Assembly: GCA_944323785.1 (NCBI GenBank)
Contig: CALUTU010000001.1
Location: forward strand, 1-64,000
DNA length: 64,000 nt
From: an uncultured Bacteroidales bacterium
Lineage (GTDB): Bacteria > Bacteroidota > Bacteroidia > Bacteroidales > UBA932
Direction: 5' to 3'
Of the stretch, positions 1 to 6,625 are shown one piece after another. Positions within the stretch are counted from its first letter, which is position 1. The number at the start of each line of letters is the position of its first letter. Both the position numbers and the translations under genes were made by a program. The notes below the pieces were generated by a model. The model did not search any database. It was not told the origin of the DNA and was given only the letters and a program-made list of their open reading frames with translations.

Positions 1-98
1 ATCAACTGTAAATAAGCGGTTTTATTTACACTTGTTTAGCTCTTATTTTCATTTTAGGGCTTTACTTTATAAATCTGTAAAATTTATATTTTGAACGG

Positions 99-1186
99 TC
101 AGCAGGCGGCTTTTATACGAAGTGACTCCTCCCTGTACTTCGACGGAGGGACTCCCGTCTCCTTGACAAAGGCCCTGTAGAACGAGGACTGGGAGTTGTA
201 GCCCATCTCCATCGCCAGATCCTGCAGCTGAATCTCGGACGACGCATCGGAAAGAATCCTGGAAGCGTCATCGCCCAACTTGACCGACACATCGGCCAGC
301 GCCGTAAGAAGATCCGAACGGTATTCCATACTGCTTACCGAGCGGGATATCTCCAGACCATGCAGAAGACATCCGCGAGCCTCGGCATTCCTGCCGCGTA
401 CACTCAGAAACTCGGCATACCGCAGGGATATCAGCACCCTGTCCGACGGCTCGGCACGAACTGAGGGAACTCGTGAATCTCCCCGGAGGCCTTGTCCACA
501 AAACTCATGGCCTGACCGTAATCGCCTTTCAGGGAATACATCTGGGCCAGTGCCAGAGAACTGAGCGCCACCATATAGGCCCTCGTGCCGTACTGACTGT
601 CATGACTTATCCGATACGCCTGCTCAGCGTATTCAAAGCCGGAAGAGTCTCTCATAACATAGTATATCGAGGCGATATTGCACAGCATCGTACTGAGACC
701 CACCATATTGCCGCTATGTTCCAGGCTGGCGCAGGCCGCCTTGTAATGCTCCAGAGCGGCGGAATAATCCATCTCGGTCTTCAGGCTGTATAGAGCGGCG
801 GTGTTGTGGATCATCGCATCCAGAAAATCGTCACTGTCCCCGCTCCCGGCAAACGGGATTATCCGGTCCAGATAGTAAGCCGCTGAATCAAAGCTGTCTC
901 CCAGCACGCAGGCCTGCGAGGCGAAAGCTCCTGAATACAGCCACAGACGCTCATATCCGGCCTGACCCGACTTCTCGCTGAACATCTTCCCCGCGAACAT
1001 TATCACCGAATCGTATTCTCCTCTTTCGGTATAGAAACCCCAGACCACCCGGTTGGCCATCAAGTCATCCGGATGACTGCTCAGCACCTCCAGCGCGGAC
1101 ATAAGATCCTGCCTCTGCATCATTCCCCTCTGAAAATCAGGAGAGGACTGCCCTCCGCCGGAACACGCCGCCAGAAGACAGCACAT
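99..1186 (-). pseudogene. Decayed TPR/AraC-type membrane regulator (frameshift and internal deletions)
   Basis: Two minus-strand reading pieces belong to one broken gene. The first (1186 to 431) has a short lipoprotein signal (MCCLLAAC) and TPR-like helices. The second (437 to 99) carries the last TPR helices and then the final helices of an AraC HTH (MGYNSQSSFYRAFVKETG). Compared by eye with the intact relative at 60418-62181 (587 aa), a stretch equivalent to about residues 240-281 is lost at the frame change near 434. A second stretch, about residues 336-527, is lost in frame, removing the membrane segment and the first half of the HTH domain. The family senses envelope signals and activates neighbouring genes; this copy cannot. 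No target lipoprotein gene is seen next to it. Confidence 0.8.
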
Positions 1187-1420
1187 TACTACAAAAATGA
1201 AATTATATCCTTTAAAAATGCCGTGTATGGGTCAAAGATGAGGAGATTTTTGCGATTTTACAAATTCAATCTTTCTCAATCTGCTTTTGAGACGGCAGAG
1301 AGGCTGTGGTGTGATATCAAGATCACGCTCAACGGTACGAAATCGCACTATCTTCAGCTATTCTCTCAAAACCTGCTCCGATTTAAACATACTTTTCCAA
1401 CCACGAACATATATTCTTCG

Positions 1421-1428
1421 TATTTTTG
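1421..1428 (+). promoter_or_regulatory. -7 box for the class II aldolase gene
   Basis: TATTTTTG matches the Bacteroidetes -7 consensus TAnnTTTG. The predicted transcript starts near 1435, about 13 nt before the TTG start codon. Confidence 0.5.
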
Positions 1429-1447
1429 CATAAAGTATATTCGGTAA

Positions 1448-2041
1448 TTGAATAAGGAAGTACAATATTTTCTGGAATGTGCCCACAAATGCGCCGCGGC
1501 CGGACTCCTCTCCTGCAGCAGCGGCAACCTCTCCCTGCGGTGCAAGGGTCAGGACAATGAGGACTGCGCCCTCCTCTCTGCGACCGGCTCCTGGCTCGGG
1601 GAGCTGCGGGAGGACCAGGTCGCTCTCTGCCGCATCAGCGACGGCACCTCTCTGAACGGAGTGCATCCCACGATGGAGGCCGGATTCCACCTCGGGACAA
1701 TGCGGAAAAGGCCGGAAGTCGGCTGCGTCCTGCACTTCCAGTCCCCTTACGCCACGGTCGTAGCCTGCATGAAGGACAAGCCGGCAGACTTCAACGTCAC
1801 CCTCGAGGGACCGCTCTACGTCGGCCGTGAAGTGCCGGTGGTGCCGTTCCTCCCGCCCGGCAGCCCGGAACTCGCCGCTGCGGTCGTGGAAGCCCTCACC
1901 GCCCACGACATTGTCCTGATGTCCAACCATGGACAGGTCGCCTGCGGCCCCGACTTCCCCGACACCTTCCGCCGCGCCGTATTTTTCGAGATGGCCTGCC
2001 GCATCATCGTCCTCTCCCACGGCAACTACACCACCGTCTGA
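1448..2041 (+). CDS. Class II aldolase/adducin-family protein
   Basis: A 197-aa protein of the zinc-dependent class II aldolase fold (L-fuculose-phosphate aldolase relatives), cytosolic; the substrate is unknown. The phosphate-binding motif SSGNLS lies at residues 24-29, the catalytic-type Glu in HPTMEAGFH is E77, the metal His in VLHFQSPYA is H96, and the C-terminal NHG motif gives H161. The second histidine of the usual HxH zinc pair is Gln98, so the metal site or chemistry may differ. Translation starts at TTG, chosen because no ATG lies upstream in frame and the -7 box is just 20 nt away. The gene stops one base before the stop of the convergent ATPase gene. Confidence 0.8.
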   Translation: MNKEVQYFLECAHKCAAAGLLSCSSGNLSLRCKGQDNEDCALLSATGSWLGELREDQVALCRISDGTSLNGVHPTMEAGFHLGTMRKRPEVGCVLHFQSPYATVVACMKDKPADFNVTLEGPLYVGREVPVVPFLPPGSPELAAAVVEALTAHDIVLMSNHGQVACGPDFPDTFRRAVFFEMACRIIVLSHGNYTTV

Positions 2042-3193
2042 TTATTCTTCCGGGAAAAACTCCTTCTGAGGATTCATCAGCCGCTGCAGGAACATTCTCA
2101 GAAGAATATCCGGGACATAATACACTCCGTCCCTGACTGCCAGCAGTTCCATACTCGTCAGTTTGGCCGCCGCAGTCTGCACTGCACTGCTGGAGGCGAG
2201 AGAGTGACGGCGGAGGAAATCCACCCCCATTATCTTTTGGGCACGGACGTCCTCGGCTACGGCATACAACAGTTCCTTCTGCCTTAACGGAATATCCGAG
2301 AGCATCATACGATAGCCCACAGAAGCCTCCTCTATGATGGAGTCCACAGTCTCCCTCAATATCGCCACTGTACATTCCCCACCCTCGGGCACGGTCGCAT
2401 ATGCCTCGTGAAAAGTCTTCTGCATACAGTACGTATTTCCTTCGAAAAGCCCGTACACCTTGCTGACTGCCTCCGGGGCAATTTTTTTCTTTCCTTTCTC
2501 AAAATGTCTTATGACGAATTCTGAATATTTCTCGGGATCAATCGGTTTCAGTTCCAGCATCGAAGCACTGTGATAAAACGGCCTGGCCGATGACATGAAC
2601 ATCTGCGACAGCATGTGGGTCTCACTGCCGGAGAATATAAAATTCACATTGCCAAGATGCTGTATATGCGAACGGAGAAGGGCCTCGATATTTTTCTCAG
2701 GATACTTGCCTATCTGCTGGAACTCGTCGAAAGTCACGATGCACGGACGGTCAGCCTGCTCAAGACACTGGAATATCTCCGTCAGCGTATATTCAGGACG
2801 GGATATGTCTCCAAGCCCTAAGCTGAATGTCGGAAGGCCGCTGACCGGGTCAAAGCCGAATTCCGCATTGATGGATTTAAGACCATGGACAAAGTTCTGC
2901 AGCATCTTACGGCTCCTGGAGCGCAGACGGTTGAAGACAGCCTGACCGAATTCGTATGTAAATTCCTGAAAACATGCAGTATGCAGAATATCCACATAGA
3001 ATGTGTAGTATCTGTCAGATATTTCCTCCCTGTCATAGCAGAAACGGATGAGTTTGGATTTGCCCAACCGTCTCTCAGAGATAAGGCACATATTTGCACC
3101 TCCGGTAACACTTCGGATTATGTGGTCTGATTCTGCTACCCGGTCACAAAAATATTCTTTCGGAACGTCTCCGACAATGATAAAAGGATTCAT
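2042..3193 (-). CDS. AAA-family ATPase, accessory, function unknown
   Basis: A 383-aa P-loop ATPase of the ATPase_2-like group that is common and variable in Bacteroidales. The Walker A motif is SERRLGKSKL (residues 39-48; the first Gly of the usual GxxxxGK[ST] is replaced by Ser). Walker B is CIVTFDEF. A sensor-like FSGSETHM follows. The C-terminal part resembles a winged helix (LRRHSLASSSAVQTAAAKL). The start MNPFIIVGD was chosen over an in-frame upstream Met because the -7 box at 3226-3233 lies inside the longer version. Base composition is visibly more AT-rich than the neighbours, suggesting acquisition. It has no recognisable partner gene. Confidence 0.75.
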   Translation of the reverse strand: MNPFIIVGDVPKEYFCDRVAESDHIIRSVTGGANMCLISERRLGKSKLIRFCYDREEISDRYYTFYVDILHTACFQEFTYEFGQAVFNRLRSRSRKMLQNFVHGLKSINAEFGFDPVSGLPTFSLGLGDISRPEYTLTEIFQCLEQADRPCIVTFDEFQQIGKYPEKNIEALLRSHIQHLGNVNFIFSGSETHMLSQMFMSSARPFYHSASMLELKPIDPEKYSEFVIRHFEKGKKKIAPEAVSKVYGLFEGNTYCMQKTFHEAYATVPEGGECTVAILRETVDSIIEEASVGYRMMLSDIPLRQKELLYAVAEDVRAQKIMGVDFLRRHSLASSSAVQTAAAKLTSMELLAVRDGVYYVPDILLRMFLQRLMNPQKEFFPEE

Positions 3194-3225
3194 ATCGCGC
3201 CTGCATTTACTATGGTTTACAGGCA

Positions 3226-3257
3226 CAAATGTAATTATGAATTTTTCATTATGCAAA
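3226..3257 (-). promoter_or_regulatory. Promoter of the AAA ATPase gene
   Basis: On the minus strand TTTG (3257-3254), 20 nt, then TACATTTG (3233-3226): an excellent Bacteroidetes -33/-7 promoter. The -33 element sits inside the 14-bp repeat array described separately. Confidence 0.6.
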
Positions 3258-3295
3258 TTTCATTATGAGTTTTTCATAATGAGAATCGCATAATT
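3244..3295. repeat. 14-bp tandem repeat array at the ATPase promoter
   Basis: TTTCATTATG occurs at 3244 and 3258 and as TTTCATAATG at 3272, a strict 14-bp period; a fourth, weak copy may start at 3286. Within it CATTATGA and TCATAATG (3261-3281) form a perfect 8-bp inverted repeat. The array straddles the -33 element, so it looks like a multi-site operator. Confidence 0.6.
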
Positions 3296-3789
3296 TATGG
3301 GATGAGGGCGATAACGATGTAGTAGAGCATCACTCCGGAGGCGGCGAGTTTGAGGCCGGTGCCGAGCAGGAAGCCGAGGAATGAGCCGACTGCGGCCTTG
3401 AGACCCTGTCCCATCTTCTTCTCACCCCAGTAGAGTTCGGCGACGAGGGCTCCGATGAAGGCTCCGGCGATCATGCCCCAAGGCGGGAAGAACAGAATGC
3501 CCACTATCATGCCGGCCGTCGCTCCGCGCGAGGCGTACTTCGTGCCGCCGGTCACCCGGGTCAGCCAGCCCGGCACCACATAGTCCAGGACGGTCACCAC
3601 CACCGTAACTATCAGCATGATGATCAGCAGACGCCAGGTGATGTCGTCCTGAGCGCAGGGCGAACCCCACAGAAACAACAGAAACATGCCTGCAAGACTG
3701 CACGGAGGGCCGGGCAGCACGGGCAGAATACAGCCGAGAAGGCCTACGATGCCGAGTATAACGGCTACTATGTCGATGAAAATTTCCAT
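3295..3789 (-). CDS. DUF456 family membrane protein
   Basis: A 164-aa integral membrane protein. It has an N-terminal hydrophobic segment (IDIVAVILGIVGLLGCILPVLPGPP) with the Gly/Pro pattern typical of DUF456, a second membrane segment around residues 50-70, a Gly-rich central pair of hairpins (GGTKYASRGATAGMIVG and FIGALVAELYWGE), and a C-terminal hydrophobic helix. The family has no established function. A -7 box (TACATTTG, 3826-3819) gives a leader of about 22 nt. It appears to be a single-gene unit. Confidence 0.8.
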   Translation of the reverse strand: MEIFIDIVAVILGIVGLLGCILPVLPGPPCSLAGMFLLFLWGSPCAQDDITWRLLIIMLIVTVVVTVLDYVVPGWLTRVTGGTKYASRGATAGMIVGILFFPPWGMIAGAFIGALVAELYWGEKKMGQGLKAAVGSFLGFLLGTGLKLAASGVMLYYIVIALIP

Positions 3790-3818
3790 ATTGTGCGCCA
3801 GTCTGAACTTTCAATACG

Positions 3819-3826
3819 CAAATGTA
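3819..3826 (-). promoter_or_regulatory. -7 box for the DUF456 gene
   Basis: Minus-strand TACATTTG; predicted start of transcription near 3812. Confidence 0.45.
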
Positions 3827-3853
3827 ACATATTTGGCAATCTGAGCAAAACTT

Positions 3854-4021
3854 ACGGTAAGTACTGACGCAGGGCTGCTTTGTAATTACCCGACACTCAT
3901 GGACTTATGAAAAGCGCGTGTGCTTTTCGGCATGTTCCGAACTGGTGACAAGAACACGTCATCATCATAATGCCTTATACACCAAACTTTTACATTTTTG
4001 AGGTGACGCACTACTTACCGT
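3854..4021. repeat. Non-coding stretch bounded by 10-bp inverted repeats (MITE-like)
   Basis: ACGGTAAGTA (3854-3863) and its exact reverse complement TACTTACCGT (4012-4021) bound 168 bp without a gene; similarity continues imperfectly inward. Inside, GAAAAGC/GCTTTTC (3909-3928) forms a perfect 7-bp hairpin. The right end lies 4 bp from the stop of the broken nitroreductase gene. A miniature element or a paired structure are both possible. Confidence 0.35.
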
Positions 4022-4025
4022 TTGC

Positions 4026-4766
4026 CTATTCATTGAAACCCTGGTACCGCAGGACTTCCCGCATCTTGGCGGACATCTCCAGGCATTCCTGCCTGGTGAA
4101 ACGGAAGCGAGTGAAGACCTGGGCGAGATTGTCCGTGCCGTTGAGATCCACGAAATAACGGCTCTCGGGAAGGGCCTCCTTTGCGGCGTAGATGCGGTCG
4201 ATATCCTCCGCCGCATAGTCGTGATAATGACCGGCGTGCAGGATGGCCTCCACCGGCAGGCGGTCAGTCTGCTCCGGGGTCTAGTCCGGCCAGCCGAGAG
4301 TGACGGTCAGCACCGGCACCACCAGAGGCGGCAAGCGCAGGGCTTCGATAATCTTATCGGGATTGTAGACCGTCGTACCTAGAATGCAGGTACCCAGGCC
4401 GTGCTCCTCCGCCAGAGTTATGAACGCCTGGGCAAACAGCAGAGTGTCCGTGGCGGCGTTGATGAAAGATACGAAGTTGCCGTAACCCGGTGCCGCGTCC
4501 CGCTGCTCACACCACCGGCTGAACCTGTGAAAATCCGCACAGAACGTAAGCACCGCCGGGGCCTCCTCCACCATCGGCTGATGATGGTGCGCCGCTGCCA
4601 GGGCCTCCCTTTCCGGCCCGTCCCCAGTGACCACCAGCGAATACAGCTGCATATTGCCCATGGTCGCAGCCCTTGAAGCCTCCTCGGCCAGAGCCTCGAT
4701 CAGTCCCCCCGGCAGCCCGCGCCGGGAATATTTCCGTATGCTTCTTCTGTCCTTGAATTCCATCAT
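4026..4766 (-). pseudogene. Nitroreductase-family oxidoreductase interrupted by an in-frame amber codon
   Basis: The first 161 codons encode the FMN-binding nitroreductase core (MMEFKDRRSIRKYS at the N-terminus, GLGTCILGTTVYNP before the C-terminal third). A TAG at 4283-4281 follows LGWPD. The same frame then continues for 84 codons (TPEQTDRLPVEAILHAGHYHDY to RYQGFNE), which is the normal family tail; GWPxExP...DRLP is the usual sequence here, so a GAG- or CAG-to-TAG change is the simplest explanation. The complete protein would be about 246 aa, the usual length. The start is the ATG at 4766, behind the -7 box at 4800-4793. Other genes in the window use TAG as a normal stop, so recoding is unlikely. 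Confidence 0.85.
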
Positions 4767-4792
4767 CGTTTCATCATTTTTCCAAACGCCTA

Positions 4793-4800
4793 CAAAAATA
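4793..4800 (-). promoter_or_regulatory. -7 box for the interrupted nitroreductase gene
   Basis: Minus-strand TATTTTTG; predicted start near 4786, 20 nt before the ATG pair at 4766/4763. Confidence 0.45.
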
Positions 4801-4854
4801 CAAAACTTTCCCTCTCTGTTTTGCATTGATAGGAAATTCGGCTATCTTTACCAC

Positions 4855-5412
4855 ATGAACAAATCCATACTTACAATACTGATAATGCTGCTCTGCAGTA
4901 CAATCTGCCTGAGCTCATTCGCAACAGATAAGCAGAGCGCAGAAAACAGAACTGAGACACATAGGGCAAAAGGATATAGAGGCAGTGTCGCCCTCACCGA
5001 CCAATACATAGTCTGGATAGGCTTTGACACCTCGCACGGATATATGTTCAACGAACACCATTATCTGGGTGCAGGCGCGGGTTTTTTTATAACCCCGACG
5101 GGGTTCTTTCCTCTGTTCGGCCATGCCTTTATAGATTACAACGCCTACATTCTTAAAAGAGCCAGTACACCTACCGCCGGCATCAAAATAGGATACATGA
5201 CCTTCCTTGGAGAACTGGACAGCGGGACCAGCCTGTATTCATGGCATGCTGAAAACACCATAGAACTGGAACCTAACATCGGATGGAGCTGGGCGTTCAA
5301 CGATGAGCTTGGTATGAGACTGTCCCTCGGTGCGGCTGTCTTCATCATGCCGCAACTGGAAGACGAAAACATAATGGTCATGCCGAAACTAGCCGTTGCC
5401 TTTGAATTCTAA
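4855..5412 (+). CDS. Predicted outer-membrane beta-barrel protein, unknown function
   Basis: A 185-aa exported protein: signal peptide about residues 1-24 (MNKSILTILIMLLCSTICLSSFAT), then alternating amphipathic strands ending in AVAFEF, a terminal aromatic typical of outer-membrane barrels. Recognisable strand-like stretches are YLGAGAGFFITPTGFFPLFG and LGMRLSLGAAVFIMP. I do not recognise a named family. The start was chosen for the signal peptide; the longer frame upstream would overlap the promoter of the divergent nitroreductase. A weak -7-like TATCTTTA lies immediately upstream. Confidence 0.65.
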   Translation: MNKSILTILIMLLCSTICLSSFATDKQSAENRTETHRAKGYRGSVALTDQYIVWIGFDTSHGYMFNEHHYLGAGAGFFITPTGFFPLFGHAFIDYNAYILKRASTPTAGIKIGYMTFLGELDSGTSLYSWHAENTIELEPNIGWSWAFNDELGMRLSLGAAVFIMPQLEDENIMVMPKLAVAFEF

Positions 5413-5429
5413 ACAAAAGGTCATATCCG

Positions 5430-5437
5430 TACATTTG
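5430..5437 (+). promoter_or_regulatory. -7 box for the DUF2284 gene
   Basis: TACATTTG ends 13 nt before the ATG, so the leader is only a few bases long. Confidence 0.5.
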
Positions 5438-5450
5438 CGGAAAATCAAAT

Positions 5451-6032
5451 ATGGAACGGACAATGCAGGAGATTACGGCAGCATATAGCGTGCAGGAGCA
5501 TTGGGTAGAAATGCCGATGGCCGAGTACATCGCCGGCTACCGGGACTTCGGACGAGTGCGGGGATACTGCAGTGAATGCAGCCGGTACGGCAACTGCTGG
5601 GCCTGCCCTCCATACGATTTCGACGAGACGGTTCTTTTGAAAGGATATACGGATATCTCCCTGCTGGCCACGAAGATTGTTCCTACAGAAGGGATGGTAC
5701 TGACTCCGGAGACAGCCGACAAGATCATCCACCGGGAACGGGAGCGGCTTGACCGGATGCTGTTGAAAATGGAACGTGAAGCTGCAGTACCGGCACACAC
5801 CGCCAGGGCTTTCTTCGCCGGCACCTGCCTGCTCTGCCCGCCGGAGCACTGCACACGCCGCGAAGGCCGACCCTGCCGCCACCCCGAAAGCATCCGCCCG
5901 TCGTTGGAAGCCCTGGGATTCGACATCGCCCGCACCGCCGCCGACATTTTCCACACACCCCTGCAATGGGGCCGGAACGGACAGCCGCCGGAATACCTCA
6001 CTCTCATCAGCGGCTTCGCCCGGAAAATTTGA
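5451..6032 (+). CDS. DUF2284 predicted metal-binding protein
   Basis: A 193-aa cytosolic, cysteine-rich protein. Two cysteine clusters typical of DUF2284 are visible: GYCSECSRYGNCWACPP around residues 38-54, and TCLLCPPEHCTRREGRPCRHP around 122-142. These suggest a metal or iron-sulfur centre; no activity has been established for the family. A basic, charged helix (RERERLDRMLLKMEREA) separates the clusters. It lies directly upstream of a Fur-family gene that has its own -7 box at 6054-6061, so the two may or may not be co-transcribed. Confidence 0.8.
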   Translation: MERTMQEITAAYSVQEHWVEMPMAEYIAGYRDFGRVRGYCSECSRYGNCWACPPYDFDETVLLKGYTDISLLATKIVPTEGMVLTPETADKIIHRERERLDRMLLKMEREAAVPAHTARAFFAGTCLLCPPEHCTRREGRPCRHPESIRPSLEALGFDIARTAADIFHTPLQWGRNGQPPEYLTLISGFARKI

Positions 6033-6053
6033 GCATTTATCAAAAACTGTTCG

Positions 6054-6061
6054 TAGATTTG
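6054..6061 (+). promoter_or_regulatory. -7 box for the Fur-family gene
   Basis: TAGATTTG, about 20 nt of leader before the ATG at 6089. The leader contains the palindrome GAATTCGAATTC (6068-6079), a possible autoregulatory site. Confidence 0.45.
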
Positions 6062-6088
6062 CATTCCGAATTCGAATTCAACAGAACT

Positions 6089-6517
6089 ATGGCAAACGGA
6101 ACCATCGAACAGCAGCTTCAGGACCACGGCATTCACCCGACCGCGGCCCGCATCCTCGTACTCCAGAAACTCTCGGAGCTTACCCATCCTGTCTCCATGA
6201 CGGAGCTGGAGACGGAGCTGGAGACCATGGATAAGTCCACGATATTCCGCACGCTCAATGTCCTGCTCGAGCACCACGCGATTCATTCGTTCGAGGACGG
6301 CAGCGGGTCCGTGAAATACGAGATATGCCGCTGCGAGTCCACCGTCTGCCGGGTCGAGAACCGCCATATCCATTTCTACTGCGAGGAGTGCAACCGCACA
6401 TTCTGCATCGACGATGTGAAGATTCCCGTAGTGGAACTTCCTGACGGCTACGAGATTGAGTCCATCAACTATACCGTCAAGGGCCTCTGTCCCGAATGTT
6501 CCGGCCGCAAAGCCTGA
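6089..6517 (+). CDS. Fur-family metalloregulator
   Basis: A 142-aa winged-helix repressor of the Fur/Zur/PerR family. The recognition helix region is DKSTIFRTLNVLLEHHAI (family pattern xxTVYRTLxxL). The metal/dimer region contains RHIHFYCEEC, and a second CPEC near the C-terminus completes two CxxC pairs for structural zinc. Three extra cysteines (CRCESTVC) lie before the HIH motif. The ATG at 6089 was chosen for the usual family length and the promoter at 6054-6061. It sits 108 bp upstream of a Zn/Cd P-type ATPase whose promoter bears two 7-1-7 palindromes, the usual architecture of Fur-family sites, so it probably controls that pump. Confidence 0.85.
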   Translation: MANGTIEQQLQDHGIHPTAARILVLQKLSELTHPVSMTELETELETMDKSTIFRTLNVLLEHHAIHSFEDGSGSVKYEICRCESTVCRVENRHIHFYCEECNRTFCIDDVKIPVVELPDGYEIESINYTVKGLCPECSGRKA

Positions 6518-6527
6518 CTTCCGTCAC

Positions 6528-6542
6528 TGCAACCGGATTGCA
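6528..6542. promoter_or_regulatory. Putative Fur-family operator 1
   Basis: TGCAACCGGATTGCA, a 7-1-7 palindrome with one mismatched pair, 51 bp upstream of the P-type ATPase -7 box. It shares the consensus TGCAACCNGGTTGCA with the second site. Confidence 0.55.
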
Positions 6543-6565
6543 AAGTGACCGGGCTGACGCATTTA

Positions 6566-6580
6566 TGAAACCTGGTTGCA
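6566..6580. promoter_or_regulatory. Putative Fur-family operator 2
   Basis: TGAAACCTGGTTGCA, a 7-1-7 palindrome with one mismatched pair. It ends 12 nt before the -7 box at 6593-6600, so it would cover the -33 region and block the promoter when occupied. Confidence 0.55.
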
Positions 6581-6592
6581 TCCTGTCCTCCG

Positions 6593-6600
6593 TAATTTTG
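6593..6600 (+). promoter_or_regulatory. -7 box for the P-type ATPase gene
   Basis: TAATTTTG, 25 nt before the ATG; overlapped upstream by the second palindromic operator. Confidence 0.55.
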
Positions 6601-6625
6601 TGGCAGAAACCAAAATTACAGAATC

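Noticed and set aside
4281..4283. Amber codon as sense (recoding or pyrrolysine)
   Set aside because: TAG is used as an ordinary stop by other genes in the window, for example lptE and 43951-44379, and no structure for recoding is visible.
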